Assembly (NCBI RefSeq): GCF_036346855.1 | Contig: NZ_CP107841.1 | Coordinates: 10,358,001 to 10,422,000, forward strand | Source: Streptomyces europaeiscabiei | Lineage (GTDB): Bacteria > Actinomycetota > Actinomycetes > Streptomycetales > Streptomycetaceae | Reading direction: 5' to 3' | DNA length: 64,000 bases | Shown: positions 45,508-54,146 of the stretch, piece after piece | Layout: each line of letters starts with the position of its first letter | Numbering within the stretch: the stretch's first letter is position 1 | Translations under genes and position numbers: made by a program | The notes under the pieces: generated by a model | What the model saw: only the letters and a program-made list of their open reading frames with translations | Database searches by the model: none | Told to the model about the DNA's origin: nothing

Positions 45508-47787
45508 CTATTCCGGTAACGCGGCTTCCGCCCAGGTCAGGTCGGCGGAGTCCTCCAGTGTGTGCGGCGTGCCCATCAGTGCTGTGCCGAGCGCTGCGGC
45601 GCGATGGGAGTCGCCCGGTACGGTGACCAGGCTGAGGGTCGGGCCCTCCGGTCCGTCCTGTACGCCGAATGTCAGCTCCTCCGGGGCTTCCTGGTCGGTC
45701 AGGGCGGCCGTGAGTACGGCGCGCAGCAGGGTTGTCCGTGCGGGGCTGTCGGCTGGTGGGGTGGCGTCGTCGGCCTGGGCGTGGATCGTCACTTCACAGC
45801 CTGCTTCCCGGGCACGGCCGACCAGGTCACGCAGGGGACCGTCGAGGACGCCCGGCAGGTGCAGTTCGTCGCGGATGGACTGGGCCAGCCGGTTGGCCCG
45901 GGCTCGGACAGCGACCGGGCCGGGTCCGTCGTCGCCGCGGTCCGTGGCGATCGCGTGGAGGAAGGGCACGATCTGCGTGTCGATCTCCCGCAGCCGACGG
46001 TGGTGCTGTTCGGCTCTCGCGCGTGCGGCGGACTCGGTGGCGATGACGACCATGCGGTGCTGGTGGGCATCCAGTACTGCCCCGCCCAGAGTGACCAGCG
46101 TGCGCCGGATGACCATGCCCATCACCACCCCCGTCGCCGGAGCGAGCATCGCGGGAAGCGTCATGGCGACCGTGCTCGCCGCCGAACCGCCGCCCGGGGG
46201 ATCCATGGCGGTCAGCGCGGCGATGCCCGCTTCCTCGCACAACAGCGCGAGGACCGCCTGGCGGACCGGGCGCACGATGACGAGCAGGGTCAACAGCGGT
46301 GTCACCGCGCCGATCGGCCACGAACGGTAGTCCGTGACGGCCTGCGGTGGGATCACCAGCAGGCAACTCACCGCGCCCGTGACCGCAATCACCAGCAGTG
46401 GAACGGCCACCCGTGCGCTGATTCGGCGGTGAGCCCGGGTCAGCAGTACGCAGGTGGCCCCCGCCAGCACCAGGTACCAGAGGAGGTGTCCGAGCAACGC
46501 CGGCGTCCCCACCGTCTGGATCACCGCGACCACGGCCATGACCACCAAGTACGGCAGGCACACCGCCGCCAGTGCCCCGCGCACGTCACCCACGGCGGCG
46601 CGCAGCGTCTCCCGCTGTCCGCGCGGGCGCCCCGGCGCACCGCCGTGAGCGTCCGGCGCCGGGGCGCTCCACCTCAGGCGTACCGTTGTGCCGTGTCCGG
46701 GACGGCTGCGTACGTCGGCCACGCCGCCGATGTCGGCCATGCGCCGGCCTATGGAGTCGCGTAGGCCCAGGGCGGTCCGGCGGACCTGGGACGGCACGAA
46801 TCCGCGGCCGTCGTCGGCCACCGTCAGCTCCAGGTCCCGGTGGTTCCCGCGCAGCCGGACCACCACGTGGGCGGCACCGGCGTACCGTACGTTGCGCAGC
46901 GCCTCGACGGCCGCTCCCGTGCACGCTGCGGCCACCTCATGGGGCACCGCCAGTTCCGCCGGGAAGTGTGTCGTCACCCGCGGCCGTGGGACGCCGCCCA
47001 CCGCCGTTGCCGCCAGCCCGGTCAGCAGCGGTACGAGGTCGGTGTCCGCGCCGCCCTCCGCTCCGGCCGAGCCGACCGTCAGCGCTGCCACCGCGCGGCG
47101 CGCCTCGGCACGCCGTTGTTCGGCGGGTACGCCGTTCATGCCCGCTACACGCAGCGCCGACCCGACGTCGTCGTGCAGCAGCCGCTGGAAGTCGCGTCGG
47201 CCTCGCCGGGCGGCCCGCTCCCGAGCGGCGGCCTCGCTCGTGTCCTCGTCCTCGCGCATGGCGGTGTCCGCGCGGTCCCCGGCGGCACGCAGGACGGGGG
47301 CCAGTACCGCTGCGGCCACCCCTCCGGCGAGCGCCGGCCACACCCCCTCCAGAGCGGTTCCCACGCCCTCGTGCCACGCGGCTGCCACCTGCGCCGCCAG
47401 CGCGACCACCGCCGCCGAACGCCCCCAGGCCCGAGGTAGATAGGCCACGGCGAGAAGGACCGCGGCGGCCGTCGCCATGCAACGCAGGCCCACCACCAGC
47501 TCGGCGGACCGCTGCACCGCGTACGCCGTGTGCACGGTCACGGCCACCGCCACGGCGGACCAGGCATCCACCGGACCGATGCGGACGAAGGCCCCCCGGT
47601 AGGCCCAGGCCGTCGCGGACGCGGCGAACAGCGCTGTGACGCCCAGGGACAGCGGATGCCGATGATCCGAGACGGCCAGCGAGACGGCCGTGAGCCACCA
47701 GGCGAGCGCGAACAGCAGGGACAGCCCGGCGAACGAGCGGCGAAGAGCGCTTTCCACTCCGGATCGATGGGTGCCGCGTCGGGTCAC
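45508..47787 (-). CDS. Double-length NarL-type sensor histidine kinase
   Basis: 759 residues, about twice the usual size. Residues 15-165 are membrane helices. A dimerisation region (RDFQRLLHDDVGSALRVAG) has the candidate phospho-acceptor His205, and a HATPase_c domain follows: VEALRNVRYAGAAHVVVRLR (N box), VADDGRGFVPS (G1), GLRDSIGRRMADIGG (G2), GHGTTVRLRW. A second module then starts: membrane helices from about 415 to 560 (LAAVCLPYLVVMAVVAVIQT, AMLAPATGVVMGMVIRR) and a last domain (RRLREIDTQIVPFLHAIATD, LRDLVGRAREAGCEVTIHA) that resembles a kinase core without ATP motifs. Its start overlaps the regulator's stop by ATGA. Ligand unknown. Confidence 0.82.
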   Translation of the reverse strand: MTRRGTHRSGVESALRRSFAGLSLLFALAWWLTAVSLAVSDHRHPLSLGVTALFAASATAWAYRGAFVRIGPVDAWSAVAVAVTVHTAYAVQRSAELVVGLRCMATAAAVLLAVAYLPRAWGRSAAVVALAAQVAAAWHEGVGTALEGVWPALAGGVAAAVLAPVLRAAGDRADTAMREDEDTSEAAARERAARRGRRDFQRLLHDDVGSALRVAGMNGVPAEQRRAEARRAVAALTVGSAGAEGGADTDLVPLLTGLAATAVGGVPRPRVTTHFPAELAVPHEVAAACTGAAVEALRNVRYAGAAHVVVRLRGNHRDLELTVADDGRGFVPSQVRRTALGLRDSIGRRMADIGGVADVRSRPGHGTTVRLRWSAPAPDAHGGAPGRPRGQRETLRAAVGDVRGALAAVCLPYLVVMAVVAVIQTVGTPALLGHLLWYLVLAGATCVLLTRAHRRISARVAVPLLVIAVTGAVSCLLVIPPQAVTDYRSWPIGAVTPLLTLLVIVRPVRQAVLALLCEEAGIAALTAMDPPGGGSAASTVAMTLPAMLAPATGVVMGMVIRRTLVTLGGAVLDAHQHRMVVIATESAARARAEQHHRRLREIDTQIVPFLHAIATDRGDDGPGPVAVRARANRLAQSIRDELHLPGVLDGPLRDLVGRAREAGCEVTIHAQADDATPPADSPARTTLLRAVLTAALTDQEAPEELTFGVQDGPEGPTLSLVTVPGDSHRAAALGTALMGTPHTLEDSADLTWAEAALPE

Positions 47788-48512
47788 CCGGCGTCATCCG
47801 GGGAGGATGTGCCGGGCCTTCCGGTACCGGTCGGGTCCAGGTCGATGTGGCCGTCCACCATCGAGCGGTACACCAGTTCCGAGTTGTCGGCCAGCCGGGT
47901 CCCCTCGTCCTTGGCGAACGCCTCGATGGCCCGCCTCCGGTGAGTCCTGACCGTCTCCTCGGTCATGTACAGGCGGCGGGCGATGACCGCCGGCTTCAGT
48001 CCCCGGGCCAGCAGCTCCAGTACTTCGAGCTGGCGGGGGCTCAACCGCACCTTGCCGCGCCGGTCGTGGACGATCTGGTGGGCCAGCCGGCTGGACACGT
48101 ACGCCCTCCCTGCGTGCGCCGCCCTGATCGCCTCGGCGAGTTGGGCGTCCGGGTCCTCCTTCAGTACCAGTCCGAGCGCTCCTGCCTCGATGCCCCGGCG
48201 CACCACCACGGGGCGGTGCTCGCGGCTGAACAGCATGACCTGCGGACCCCACTGGCGCAGGCGGTGGACGTTGGCGGCGATGTCGCTGCCGTCGTTCAGT
48301 TCGATGTCCAGCAGAACGACCGACGGGAGCGCCGATACTCTGGACGGCAGTTCATCGACGTTCTCGGCGCTGCCCACCCAGTCGATCTCGGGTGCCGACC
48401 CCGCGAGGCACGCCTGGATGCCGTGCAGGATCACCGGGTGGTCGTCGACCGCCGCCAGGCGCGGTCCGGTCGCGGCGTCGTCGCCGGTGCGCGATTCCCG
48501 TGTGTCGTTCAT
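47784..48512 (-). CDS. LuxR-type response regulator, partner of the double kinase
   Basis: 242 residues. Receiver domain (LAAVDDHPVILHGIQACLAG, SVVLLDIELNDGSDIAANVH with the phospho-acceptor Asp in LLDIEL, GALGLVLKEDPD) and C-terminal GerE HTH (VRLSPRQLEVLELLARGLKP, VIARRLYMTEETVRTHRRRA). First gene of the two-gene operon; ATG at 48512 with GGGAG upstream. Two palindromes in the divergent gap (48578-48626) are candidate target sites. Confidence 0.9.
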   Translation of the reverse strand: MNDTRESRTGDDAATGPRLAAVDDHPVILHGIQACLAGSAPEIDWVGSAENVDELPSRVSALPSVVLLDIELNDGSDIAANVHRLRQWGPQVMLFSREHRPVVVRRGIEAGALGLVLKEDPDAQLAEAIRAAHAGRAYVSSRLAHQIVHDRRGKVRLSPRQLEVLELLARGLKPAVIARRLYMTEETVRTHRRRAIEAFAKDEGTRLADNSELVYRSMVDGHIDLDPTGTGRPGTSSPDDAG

Positions 48513-48577
48513 GCCGTTCTCCCACCCCCGCGGCCCGCCGGCCACCTGGCCGGGCTCAACGGCCCCACCAAGCAGGT

Positions 48578-48626
48578 CTACCACTCGTGGTAGCCCGGCG
48601 TCTGTCCCCGTGGCCGGGGACAGACG
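48578..48626. promoter_or_regulatory. Two palindromes in the divergent promoter region
   Basis: CTACCAC-TC-GTGGTAG (48578-48593), then CGTCTGTCCCC / GGGGACAGACG with a 6-base loop (48599-48626). They sit between the regulator gene and the divergent 127-residue protein. They may be operator sites or a terminator; direction of action cannot be told. Confidence 0.55.
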
Positions 48627-48743
48627 GGCACACGGCTCCGGGGCGAAGGTGTGAACCGGCCCCACCTGGAGGCCTGTTGGCCCCGCAGCAGCGGACCGCG
48701 GGGCGAAGCCGAGGGCGTACGGCATCACATCAGGAGGACGTTC

Positions 48744-49127
48744 ATGGGCAGGTTCACCAAGCGGGTCGGCAGCTTCGACTCGCCGCACTCGGTCGAGGAC
48801 ACGTTGGAGGTTCTCTTCAACGGCGTGGCCGAGCAGCTCAGTACCCCGTCGCCGACCGTGTCGATGCCCGGGGTGGAGGCGGCGGTCTACCTGAGCCGCT
48901 TCGACACCACCGGCGTGACAGTGACCGCGGGGAACAAGATCGACACCTATTTCACGTTCTACGTCGACCTCACGCCCACCACCAGCGGCTGCACCGGTGA
49001 GGCGTACTTCGACCGGCGGATGGGAGCGATCAACCGCTGGATGGGCAACGCCATGGGCATGACGGGCGGCCTGTCGCTGGTATTCCAGCGGTGCAGTGTG
49101 CGCACCCGCGGCTGGACAATCGCCTGA
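48744..49127 (+). CDS. Small protein of unknown function, divergent from the kinase pair
   Basis: 127 residues with a strong AGGAGG at 48732-48737. Sequence features: VGSFDSPHSVEDTLEVLFNG, VAEQLSTPSPTVSMPGVEAA, YLSRFDTTGVTVTAGNKIDT, FTFYVDLTPTTSGCTGEAYF. No signal peptide or membrane helix. I do not recognise a family. Followed after 19 bases by a cysteine-rich protein, so probably one operon and possibly the output of the adjacent two-component system. Confidence 0.72.
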   Translation: MGRFTKRVGSFDSPHSVEDTLEVLFNGVAEQLSTPSPTVSMPGVEAAVYLSRFDTTGVTVTAGNKIDTYFTFYVDLTPTTSGCTGEAYFDRRMGAINRWMGNAMGMTGGLSLVFQRCSVRTRGWTIA

Positions 49128-49146
49128 CGCGGAGGAACGAAGAGCG

Positions 49147-49434
49147 ATGAGCCAGATGAAGTGCAGGTGTGGTCAGCAACTGGAGCGGTGCTGTTCCAGG
49201 GGGTGCAGCCGCTGCACCTCGGGGCAGCGATGCCCTCGGCACGGCAAGGACTGGGCAGTCACGACAGGCGGTGGGCTGTTCAGCGCAGGCCGGTCGGGCA
49301 GCGGCGCGAAGTGCCGCAAGGACCAGGTTCCTGTCGTCAACTGCCCCTACTGCAGGGGGCAGCGGGGCAGGACCTGCAACACCTGCGGCGGTACCGGCCA
49401 GACGTGCCCGAACCATGGCCGCTTCTGGACATGA
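49147..49434 (+). CDS. Cysteine-rich zinc-finger-like protein
   Basis: 95 residues with 14 or so cysteines in CxC, CC and CxxC patterns: MKCRCGQQLERCCSRGCSRC at the start, CPYCRGQRGRTCNTCGGTGQ and TCPNHGRFW at the end. The CxxCxGxG units recall the DnaJ central zinc domain. Likely a metal-binding or thiol-rich protein. It follows the 127-residue gene closely. Function unknown. Confidence 0.7.
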   Translation: MSQMKCRCGQQLERCCSRGCSRCTSGQRCPRHGKDWAVTTGGGLFSAGRSGSGAKCRKDQVPVVNCPYCRGQRGRTCNTCGGTGQTCPNHGRFWT

Positions 49435-49875
49435 CCCTGGGCAGGTCCGAGGGGACACGGCGCGGTGCGGCCCGTACCGGCCGCACCGCGCCGCTGTGCC
49501 AGCTCCACCACCGGACCCTGTGCGGACAACGCCGCCGTTTCCGGAACGTCCATCCTGACCGGCTGACATGGGACCGCCCTGCACACACAGTGTCAGGTTG
49601 CCGCCCCTTGAGCGTTGTTCAACCTGAATTCGCTGGTCGTGGGACTGGCGTGGGCGGGGGCTGAGGTACTCGTGCCGGTCGGGGGCGTGATCGACAGGGT
49701 GATCATCCGACGCATTGCCGGTTCGCCGGAATCGCGGTGCCGGGTGGGGGAGGTCCCCAACGGCGGGCCGCGGGAGCAGGACACGGTGGATGAAGAGATG
49801 GAGCAGTGCTGATGGGCTGCTCGGCTGTCCTGCCAGGACGCCCTCGCCTGGTCACGTATCCCTCAGCGTGGCTCC
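49435..49875. other. No convincing gene
   Basis: A plus frame at 49615 (MFNLNSLVVGLAWAGAEVLV, PVGGVIDRVIIRRIAG) has a hydrophobic start and might be a small membrane peptide, but a minus frame over the same bases is equally open. Not called. Confidence 0.4.
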
Positions 49876-50556
49876 TCAGCACCGTCGGCGCACGCGCAGC
49901 ACCAGGTCGTCGGTGTGGTGCGCGCCGGCGCCGCCGTCGGGCGCCACGCCTGGCCGTTGCTCGTCCACCTGGACCTCCCAGTCGTCGTTCAGCAGATCGG
50001 CGACCATCGACGGCCAGACGTAGTCGGCCGGGTCGAAGCCGCCCTCGTGTGCCTGCTGGGTGTCCATCCCCGCGTGGTGTACGAGCAGCAGTACGCCGCC
50101 GGGCGCGACGGCCGCGAGCAGCGCTCGCTCGGCCGCGGCGTCGGGGGTGCGCAGCAAGGCCGGGTACTGCGCGGAGACCAGGTCGAAGGAGGCCGGCGGG
50201 AGGCCTGCTTCGGATAGTGCGGCGTGTATCCAGTGAACGGTGAGGCCGGCGTCCCGGGCGTGCCCGGCCGCCCGCTCCAGCGCCACGCCCGAGACCTCGA
50301 GCGCGGTCACGTCCCAGCCGCCGCGCGCGAGCCAGAGGGCGTCCGCGCCCTCGCCACAGCCGACGTCGAGCACCCGCCCGGGTGTGAGCCCGGCGACCTC
50401 GGCCACGAGGGCGCCGTTGGGCCGGCCGCTCCACAACTGTTGTCGGTCGGCGTACCGGTCGTCCCACTCCGCCCGCACCGCGGGGTCCCCGACGTATCCG
50501 TCGGTGAACGAGGGGATGTCGGACGCGGGCGATCCCGCTGCGATGTCGTCGGTCAC
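49876..50556 (-). CDS. Class I SAM-dependent methyltransferase
   Basis: 226 residues from a GTG with GAGGGTGGG ahead. The SAM motif LDVGCGEGADALWLARGGWD is textbook (motif I, then acidic end of strand 2 replaced by EVSGVALERA), motif IV around FDLVSAQYPALL. Similar to TehB/ubiquinone-type small-molecule methyltransferases. The substrate is unknown. First gene at the left end of a stress-type island; an inverted repeat with GGTCCC/GGGACC lies upstream. Confidence 0.85.
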   Translation of the reverse strand: MTDDIAAGSPASDIPSFTDGYVGDPAVRAEWDDRYADRQQLWSGRPNGALVAEVAGLTPGRVLDVGCGEGADALWLARGGWDVTALEVSGVALERAAGHARDAGLTVHWIHAALSEAGLPPASFDLVSAQYPALLRTPDAAAERALLAAVAPGGVLLLVHHAGMDTQQAHEGGFDPADYVWPSMVADLLNDDWEVQVDEQRPGVAPDGGAGAHHTDDLVLRVRRRC

Positions 50557-50654
50557 AGTCCCACCCTCGCCCCACCGCGTTCCGGTCGGCCACTCCCGTT
50601 GCCGATCCGGCAAACCGGCGTCAGGGCCTGGGGCTTCGGGGTGCCTGGGGTCGG

Positions 50655-50674
50655 CGGTCCCTGGGCGGGGACCG
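50655..50674. promoter_or_regulatory. CGGTCCC-n6-GGGACCG inverted repeat
   Basis: A 7-bp inverted repeat about 100 bases upstream of the methyltransferase start. The GGGAC/GTCCC halves resemble DevR/DosR-type sites in general character, but spacing and orientation differ, so only a weak call. Confidence 0.3.
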
Positions 50675-50750
50675 ACCGGCCCAATCAGGGGACGCGACAG
50701 GGCCGAATGGTCCCGGCGCGGTCGGGCGGCACGGCGTTGCGGGCCGACGG

Positions 50751-51173
50751 TCACGGGGTGGCTCGTGCCCCGGTGAGTTCACGGCCGGTGACCACTTCGG
50801 ATTCGATCCGCACGAAAACCTCGTCGTGCATCGGCATCCAGGAACTGGGGCCGCTGCGCGACAGGCGTTCGTGCTCGGCCGGGTCGGTCACCACGGCGGC
50901 CCGCCCGGTGACGACCACGCTCCAGCCGGACCGGGTGACCGGATCGAACTCGTCCCCCTCGAAGGCGACGACGAAGCCGTCGATGGCGCGCACGAGGTCG
51001 GAGGCGGCCGACGTGCACAGCAGGACGGCTGCATCGGTGTCGAGGACGAAGTTGACCGGGAGGACCGCGGGCAGCGCCTGCCGGGTGTACACCACCCGGC
51101 CGACCGGCACCTTGGCCAGCAGGCGGATGCACTCCTGCCGGTCGAGTGCGCGAAAGGCATCGTTCTGAACCAT
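50751..51173 (-). CDS. Pyridoxamine 5'-phosphate oxidase-like flavin protein
   Basis: 140 residues, the small split-barrel PNPOx fold: LAKVPVGRVVYTRQALPAVL, PVNFVLDTDAAVLLCTSAAS, RAIDGFVVAFEGDEFDPVTR, SGWSVVVTGRAAVVTDPAEH. Proteins of this type in actinobacteria bind F420, FMN or haem and often sit in DevR/OsdR dormancy regulons. No clear ribosome binding site before the ATG at 51173; it may be leaderless. Neighbours in the same strand are the methyltransferase and, further right, a DevR-like regulator. Confidence 0.85.
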   Translation of the reverse strand: MVQNDAFRALDRQECIRLLAKVPVGRVVYTRQALPAVLPVNFVLDTDAAVLLCTSAASDLVRAIDGFVVAFEGDEFDPVTRSGWSVVVTGRAAVVTDPAEHERLSRSGPSSWMPMHDEVFVRIESEVVTGRELTGARATP

Positions 51174-51390
51174 CAGTCCATAGTCAGTGCGGCAATCGAA
51201 CATGAGTAGGGCCGGTCGGCCTCTTCTGCGGCCCCGACCGGCAGAGGGAGGAGCGCGGCCGTGCCGATCGGGGCCGAACCGGAGACCGTCTGCCCGGCGA
51301 CAGGGCCTGATGGCCCATGCGGGGGAGAGATCGACGCGCGGACAGTGGGTGCGGGTGCGGGCCGTTCCCCAGGCCGGAGCCTGCGACTCA

Positions 51391-51452
51391 GAGGTGAGCC
51401 CGTATCGCCGTGCCGGCGCGCGAGGTGAGCCCATATCGCCGTGCCGGCGCGC
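51391..51452. repeat. Two 31-bp tandem repeats
   Basis: The unit begins GAGGTGAGCCC and ends GTGCCGGCGCGC; the copies differ at one base. They lie just upstream of the small membrane protein gene. Confidence 0.92.
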
Positions 51453-51471
51453 ACGGGAAGGGACGGACAGC

Positions 51472-51714
51472 ATGGTCCAGTCGTCGACGACGGAGAGCCG
51501 CAGTTCGGTGTCGGACGGGTCGGTGCCGGGAGGAGCGTGGCTGATGCTGATGCTGGTCCTGGTCCTGGTCCTGGTCCTGGTCCTGGCCACGGCCGGATTC
51601 GGTTGGAACTTCTGGGCCAGGACCCGCTCAGCCCACTCCTTCCGCTCGGCCCCCGGTTCGAGGACACCTCGCTGCTCAGCCCTTTCCAGCGCACCGGGGT
51701 TCGCCATGCGCTGA
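51472..51714 (+). CDS. Candidate small single-pass membrane protein with Val-Leu repeat
   Basis: 80 codons from an ATG with GGAAGGGA upstream. A Ser-rich start (MVQSSTTESRSSVSDGS) leads to a membrane helix built from a repeated CTGGTC hexamer (WLMLMLVLVLVLVLVLATAG), then an aromatic boundary and a basic tail. The hexamer array could change length without shifting frame. A strong terminator follows 58 bases after the stop. I find no family, so it is a candidate only. Confidence 0.4.
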   Translation: MVQSSTTESRSSVSDGSVPGGAWLMLMLVLVLVLVLVLATAGFGWNFWARTRSAHSFRSAPGSRTPRCSALSSAPGFAMR

Positions 51715-51772
51715 ACCGTCCGGCGCCTGCGGCGGTCTCCCATCCGCCGAAGCCCTGCGACACGACGCACCG

Positions 51773-51823
51773 ACCGACACCCCGCACCCCCGCTCGGATC
51801 GAGCGGGGGTGCGGGGTGTCGGT
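51773..51823. terminator. 23-bp bidirectional terminator
   Basis: Perfect stem of 23 bp beginning ACCGACACCCCGCACCCCCG with a 5-base loop GGATC. It lies between the convergent ends of the small membrane protein and the DevR-like regulator and should stop both transcripts. Confidence 0.88.
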
Positions 51824-51872
51824 GATTCAGGCTGTGCGCGTCGTCGTGACGTAGAGGGTGCCTACAGGGGAG

Positions 51873-52574
51873 TCACCTCGGTCGGCGCTCGTCCGTCTCC
51901 GGCTGTTCCAGATGGGAGGCGAGGACCGCGGCCTGGACCCGGCGCTGTACGCCGAGCTTGGCCAGCAGGCGGGAGATGTGGTTCTTGACGGTCTTCTCGG
52001 AGAGGTAGAGCTTCTTGCCGATCTCGCGGTTGGTGAGGCCTTCGCCGATCAGTGCCAGGATGTCCCTCTCGCGCGGGGACAGGCTCGCCAGCTCGGACGG
52101 TACGGCGGGGGCGTCGACGGGTTCGGCCCGCAGCGAGCGCATGAGACGGGCCGTGGTCGCGGGATCCAGCATCGACTGGCCCGAGGCGACCGTGCGCACC
52201 GCTGAGACGAGGTCGGAGCCCTTGATCTGCTTGAGGACGTAGCCGGAGGCACCGGCCATGATCGCGTCGAGCAGGGCCTCCTCGTCGTCGAACGAGGTCA
52301 GCATCAGACAGGCCAGCTCCGGCATCTGGTTGCGCAGCTCGCGGCAGACCGAGATGCCGTCACCGTCGGGGAGACGCACATCGAGGACGGCGACGTCGGG
52401 GCGCAGCGCCGGGCCGCGTACGAGGGCGTGTTCGACGGTGCCGGCGTCGCCGATCACCGAGATGTCCGGTTCGGAGTCGAGCAGGTCGGCCAGGCCCCGG
52501 CGGACGACCTCGTGGTCGTCCAGCAGAAACACGCGGATCGGGTTCTGCTCGGTGAAAGTGCGTGGCTCAGGCAT
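51873..52574 (-). CDS. DevR/NarL-type response regulator
   Basis: 233 residues. Receiver: IRVFLLDDHEVVRRGLADLL, DVAVLDVRLPDGDGISVCRE with the phospho-acceptor Asp in VLDVRL, SGYVLKQIKGSDLVSAVRTV. HTH: LSPRERDILALIGEGLTNRE, IGKKLYLSEKTVKNHISRLL. The LSEKTVKNHISRLLAKLGVQRRVQAA stretch is like DevR/OsdR dormancy regulators. GTG-ATG at 52577/52574 behind GAGGGG. No histidine kinase is adjacent. Neighbouring PNPOx, CBS and membrane genes fit a dormancy-type regulon (inference from related actinobacterial loci). Confidence 0.9.
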   Translation of the reverse strand: MPEPRTFTEQNPIRVFLLDDHEVVRRGLADLLDSEPDISVIGDAGTVEHALVRGPALRPDVAVLDVRLPDGDGISVCRELRNQMPELACLMLTSFDDEEALLDAIMAGASGYVLKQIKGSDLVSAVRTVASGQSMLDPATTARLMRSLRAEPVDAPAVPSELASLSPRERDILALIGEGLTNREIGKKLYLSEKTVKNHISRLLAKLGVQRRVQAAVLASHLEQPETDERRPR

Positions 52575-52749
52575 CACGGCCCCTCGTTCCCCGGTGGAGG
52601 ACGGACAGCGGGTTGTCCATGATGACGATCATCACCCGCCCGGACCGAACGCACCAGGGCCGATCGGCCCCACTCACAAGGGCCACCTGGTGATGGCGGC
52701 CGTACGGAGGGGACCGACCGGTGCCACGGAATCGGCCGCGGTCCGGCGG

Positions 52750-53445
52750 TCACGTGGGACGAACGCGTTCGGTGCCGCCTGTGGGCACTGGTGTCGGCTC
52801 GCCGGGGCGCGTGAGGTCGAACGTCACGTCCACGACCCCCTCGACGGCGCGCACCAGCCGCGCGGACGTCGGCACCAGCGAGGTGTCGCGGACGTGGCCG
52901 ACGAGCTTCACGACGCCGTCCCGCACCTCCACGCGCACGGATGAGGCCGGTGTGGGGAAGAGGTAGGACACGATCTCGCGGCGGACCTCCTCGGTGATCT
53001 CCTCGTCGGTGCGGAGGAAGACCTTGAGCAGGTCGGCACGGGATACGACGCCTTCGAGCATCCCCACGGCATCGACCACCGGGAGCCGCTTGACCCTGGC
53101 CCGGGCCAGGGTGCGGGCCGCTTGGGCGAGCGTGGCGTCCGGGCGCACGGTGAGGGCGGGGGACGTCATGAGATCCTCGGCGGTCACCCCGCCCGCCTTC
53201 GCCAGACCGGACAGGCGGCGCAGCTGGGTGTACCTGTCGGGGTCGCTGTCGCGGAACTCCTCCTTGGGCAGGAGGTCCGCCTCGGAGACGACGCCGACGA
53301 CCCGGCCCTCGCCCTCGACGACGGGCAGGGCGCTGACCTTCCGATCCTGCATGAGCCGCACGATCTCCTTGAAAGTCGCCCTGCGACCGACCGCGGCGAC
53401 CGTGTGGGTCATGACATCGCTGACGATGTGCGGGGCGCCGTGCAT
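52750..53445 (-). CDS. CBS-pair protein with C-terminal BON domain
   Basis: 231 residues. Two CBS motifs: IVSDVMTHTVAAVGRRATFK with VSALPVVEGEGRVVGVVSEA, and AEDLMTSPALTVRPDATLAQ with RVKRLPVVDAVGMLEGVVSR. The BON part follows (EEITEEVRREIVSYLF, VRVEVRDGVVKLVGHVRDTS). CBS pairs bind adenine nucleotides; BON may bind membranes or ligands. This fusion is common in actinobacterial stress islands. ATG at 53445. Confidence 0.9.
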   Translation of the reverse strand: MHGAPHIVSDVMTHTVAAVGRRATFKEIVRLMQDRKVSALPVVEGEGRVVGVVSEADLLPKEEFRDSDPDRYTQLRRLSGLAKAGGVTAEDLMTSPALTVRPDATLAQAARTLARARVKRLPVVDAVGMLEGVVSRADLLKVFLRTDEEITEEVRREIVSYLFPTPASSVRVEVRDGVVKLVGHVRDTSLVPTSARLVRAVEGVVDVTFDLTRPGEPTPVPTGGTERVRPT

Positions 53446-53477
53446 GGCCACTCCTTCGTGCCTCTTTCCGGGCGGGG

Positions 53478-53942
53478 TCAGATGGTGCTGCCGGCGCCGT
53501 ACGGGGCGTACAGGTCCAGCAGACGCGTCCGGGCCGAGCGCAGACGGTGCGCCAGCACCCGCCCCACCCACTGGCTGATGTCGTTGCCCAGGGTCGGGTC
53601 GTCCCGGCACATGGACCGCACGGCGACGGCGTCGAACTCGTAGGCCCGCACCGGTGTCGTCGCCTCGGCTCCCATCTGCCAGGCGTGCGGCGGGAAGAGC
53701 CAGGACCAGCCGACCAGCTCGTTGTGCCCGAGACGCTCGATGACCGCCGCGCGTCGGCCCGGAACCCGCATGTCGAGTTCGATCGTGCCGGTGCGGATGA
53801 TCCAGAACCGGTCGGCGCGTCCGCCCTCCTCGAACAGACGCGTTCCCTGAGGGACGGACACGTCCCTGGCCAGGCGCATGAGCCGCTGACGGTGCTCGGC
53901 AGTCAGTGTGCGCAGCATGCTGGGGGTGGGGGGAGCGTTCAT
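53478..53942 (-). CDS. Stand-alone cyclic-nucleotide-binding (Crp-type) domain protein
   Basis: 154 residues covering a Crp/cNMP-binding beta-roll (LARDVSVPQGTRLFEEGGRA, FWIIRTGTIELDMRVPGRRA, VIERLGHNELVGWSWLFPPH, ARAYEFDAVAVRSMCRDDPT) but no DNA-binding helix-turn-helix. It may sense a nucleotide or redox ligand and regulate a partner protein. It is upstream of the CBS-BON gene by 32 bases on the same strand, so likely co-transcribed. ATG at 53942. Confidence 0.85.
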   Translation of the reverse strand: MNAPPTPSMLRTLTAEHRQRLMRLARDVSVPQGTRLFEEGGRADRFWIIRTGTIELDMRVPGRRAAVIERLGHNELVGWSWLFPPHAWQMGAEATTPVRAYEFDAVAVRSMCRDDPTLGNDISQWVGRVLAHRLRSARTRLLDLYAPYGAGSTI

Positions 53943-54146
53943 GACGTGCCTCCGCTGCCGGGTGTAGGGACTTCCCTCACCAGGGTGTTCCGGGGCGTCG
54001 GTGAGGTCCATGGGCCACCCGGTCCATCGCACGGGCCGTTCGGCACCGGCGGCGGGCTGCGGGACACCGGCTCGGTGGGTGGAGGCCGAGGCGTTGGGGC
54101 TGAACGGGCCTCTCGGTCCTGCGCTTCAGGGGCAGGGCGTACCCGC

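Noticed and set aside
45562..46764. Long plus-strand frame antisense to the histidine kinase
   Set aside because: It is the shadow of the kinase coding frame; no domain or ribosome binding site supports it.
48744..49434. Toxin-antitoxin pair
   Set aside because: Two small adjacent genes with good ribosome binding sites, but neither shows a toxin fold or a DNA-binding antitoxin motif.
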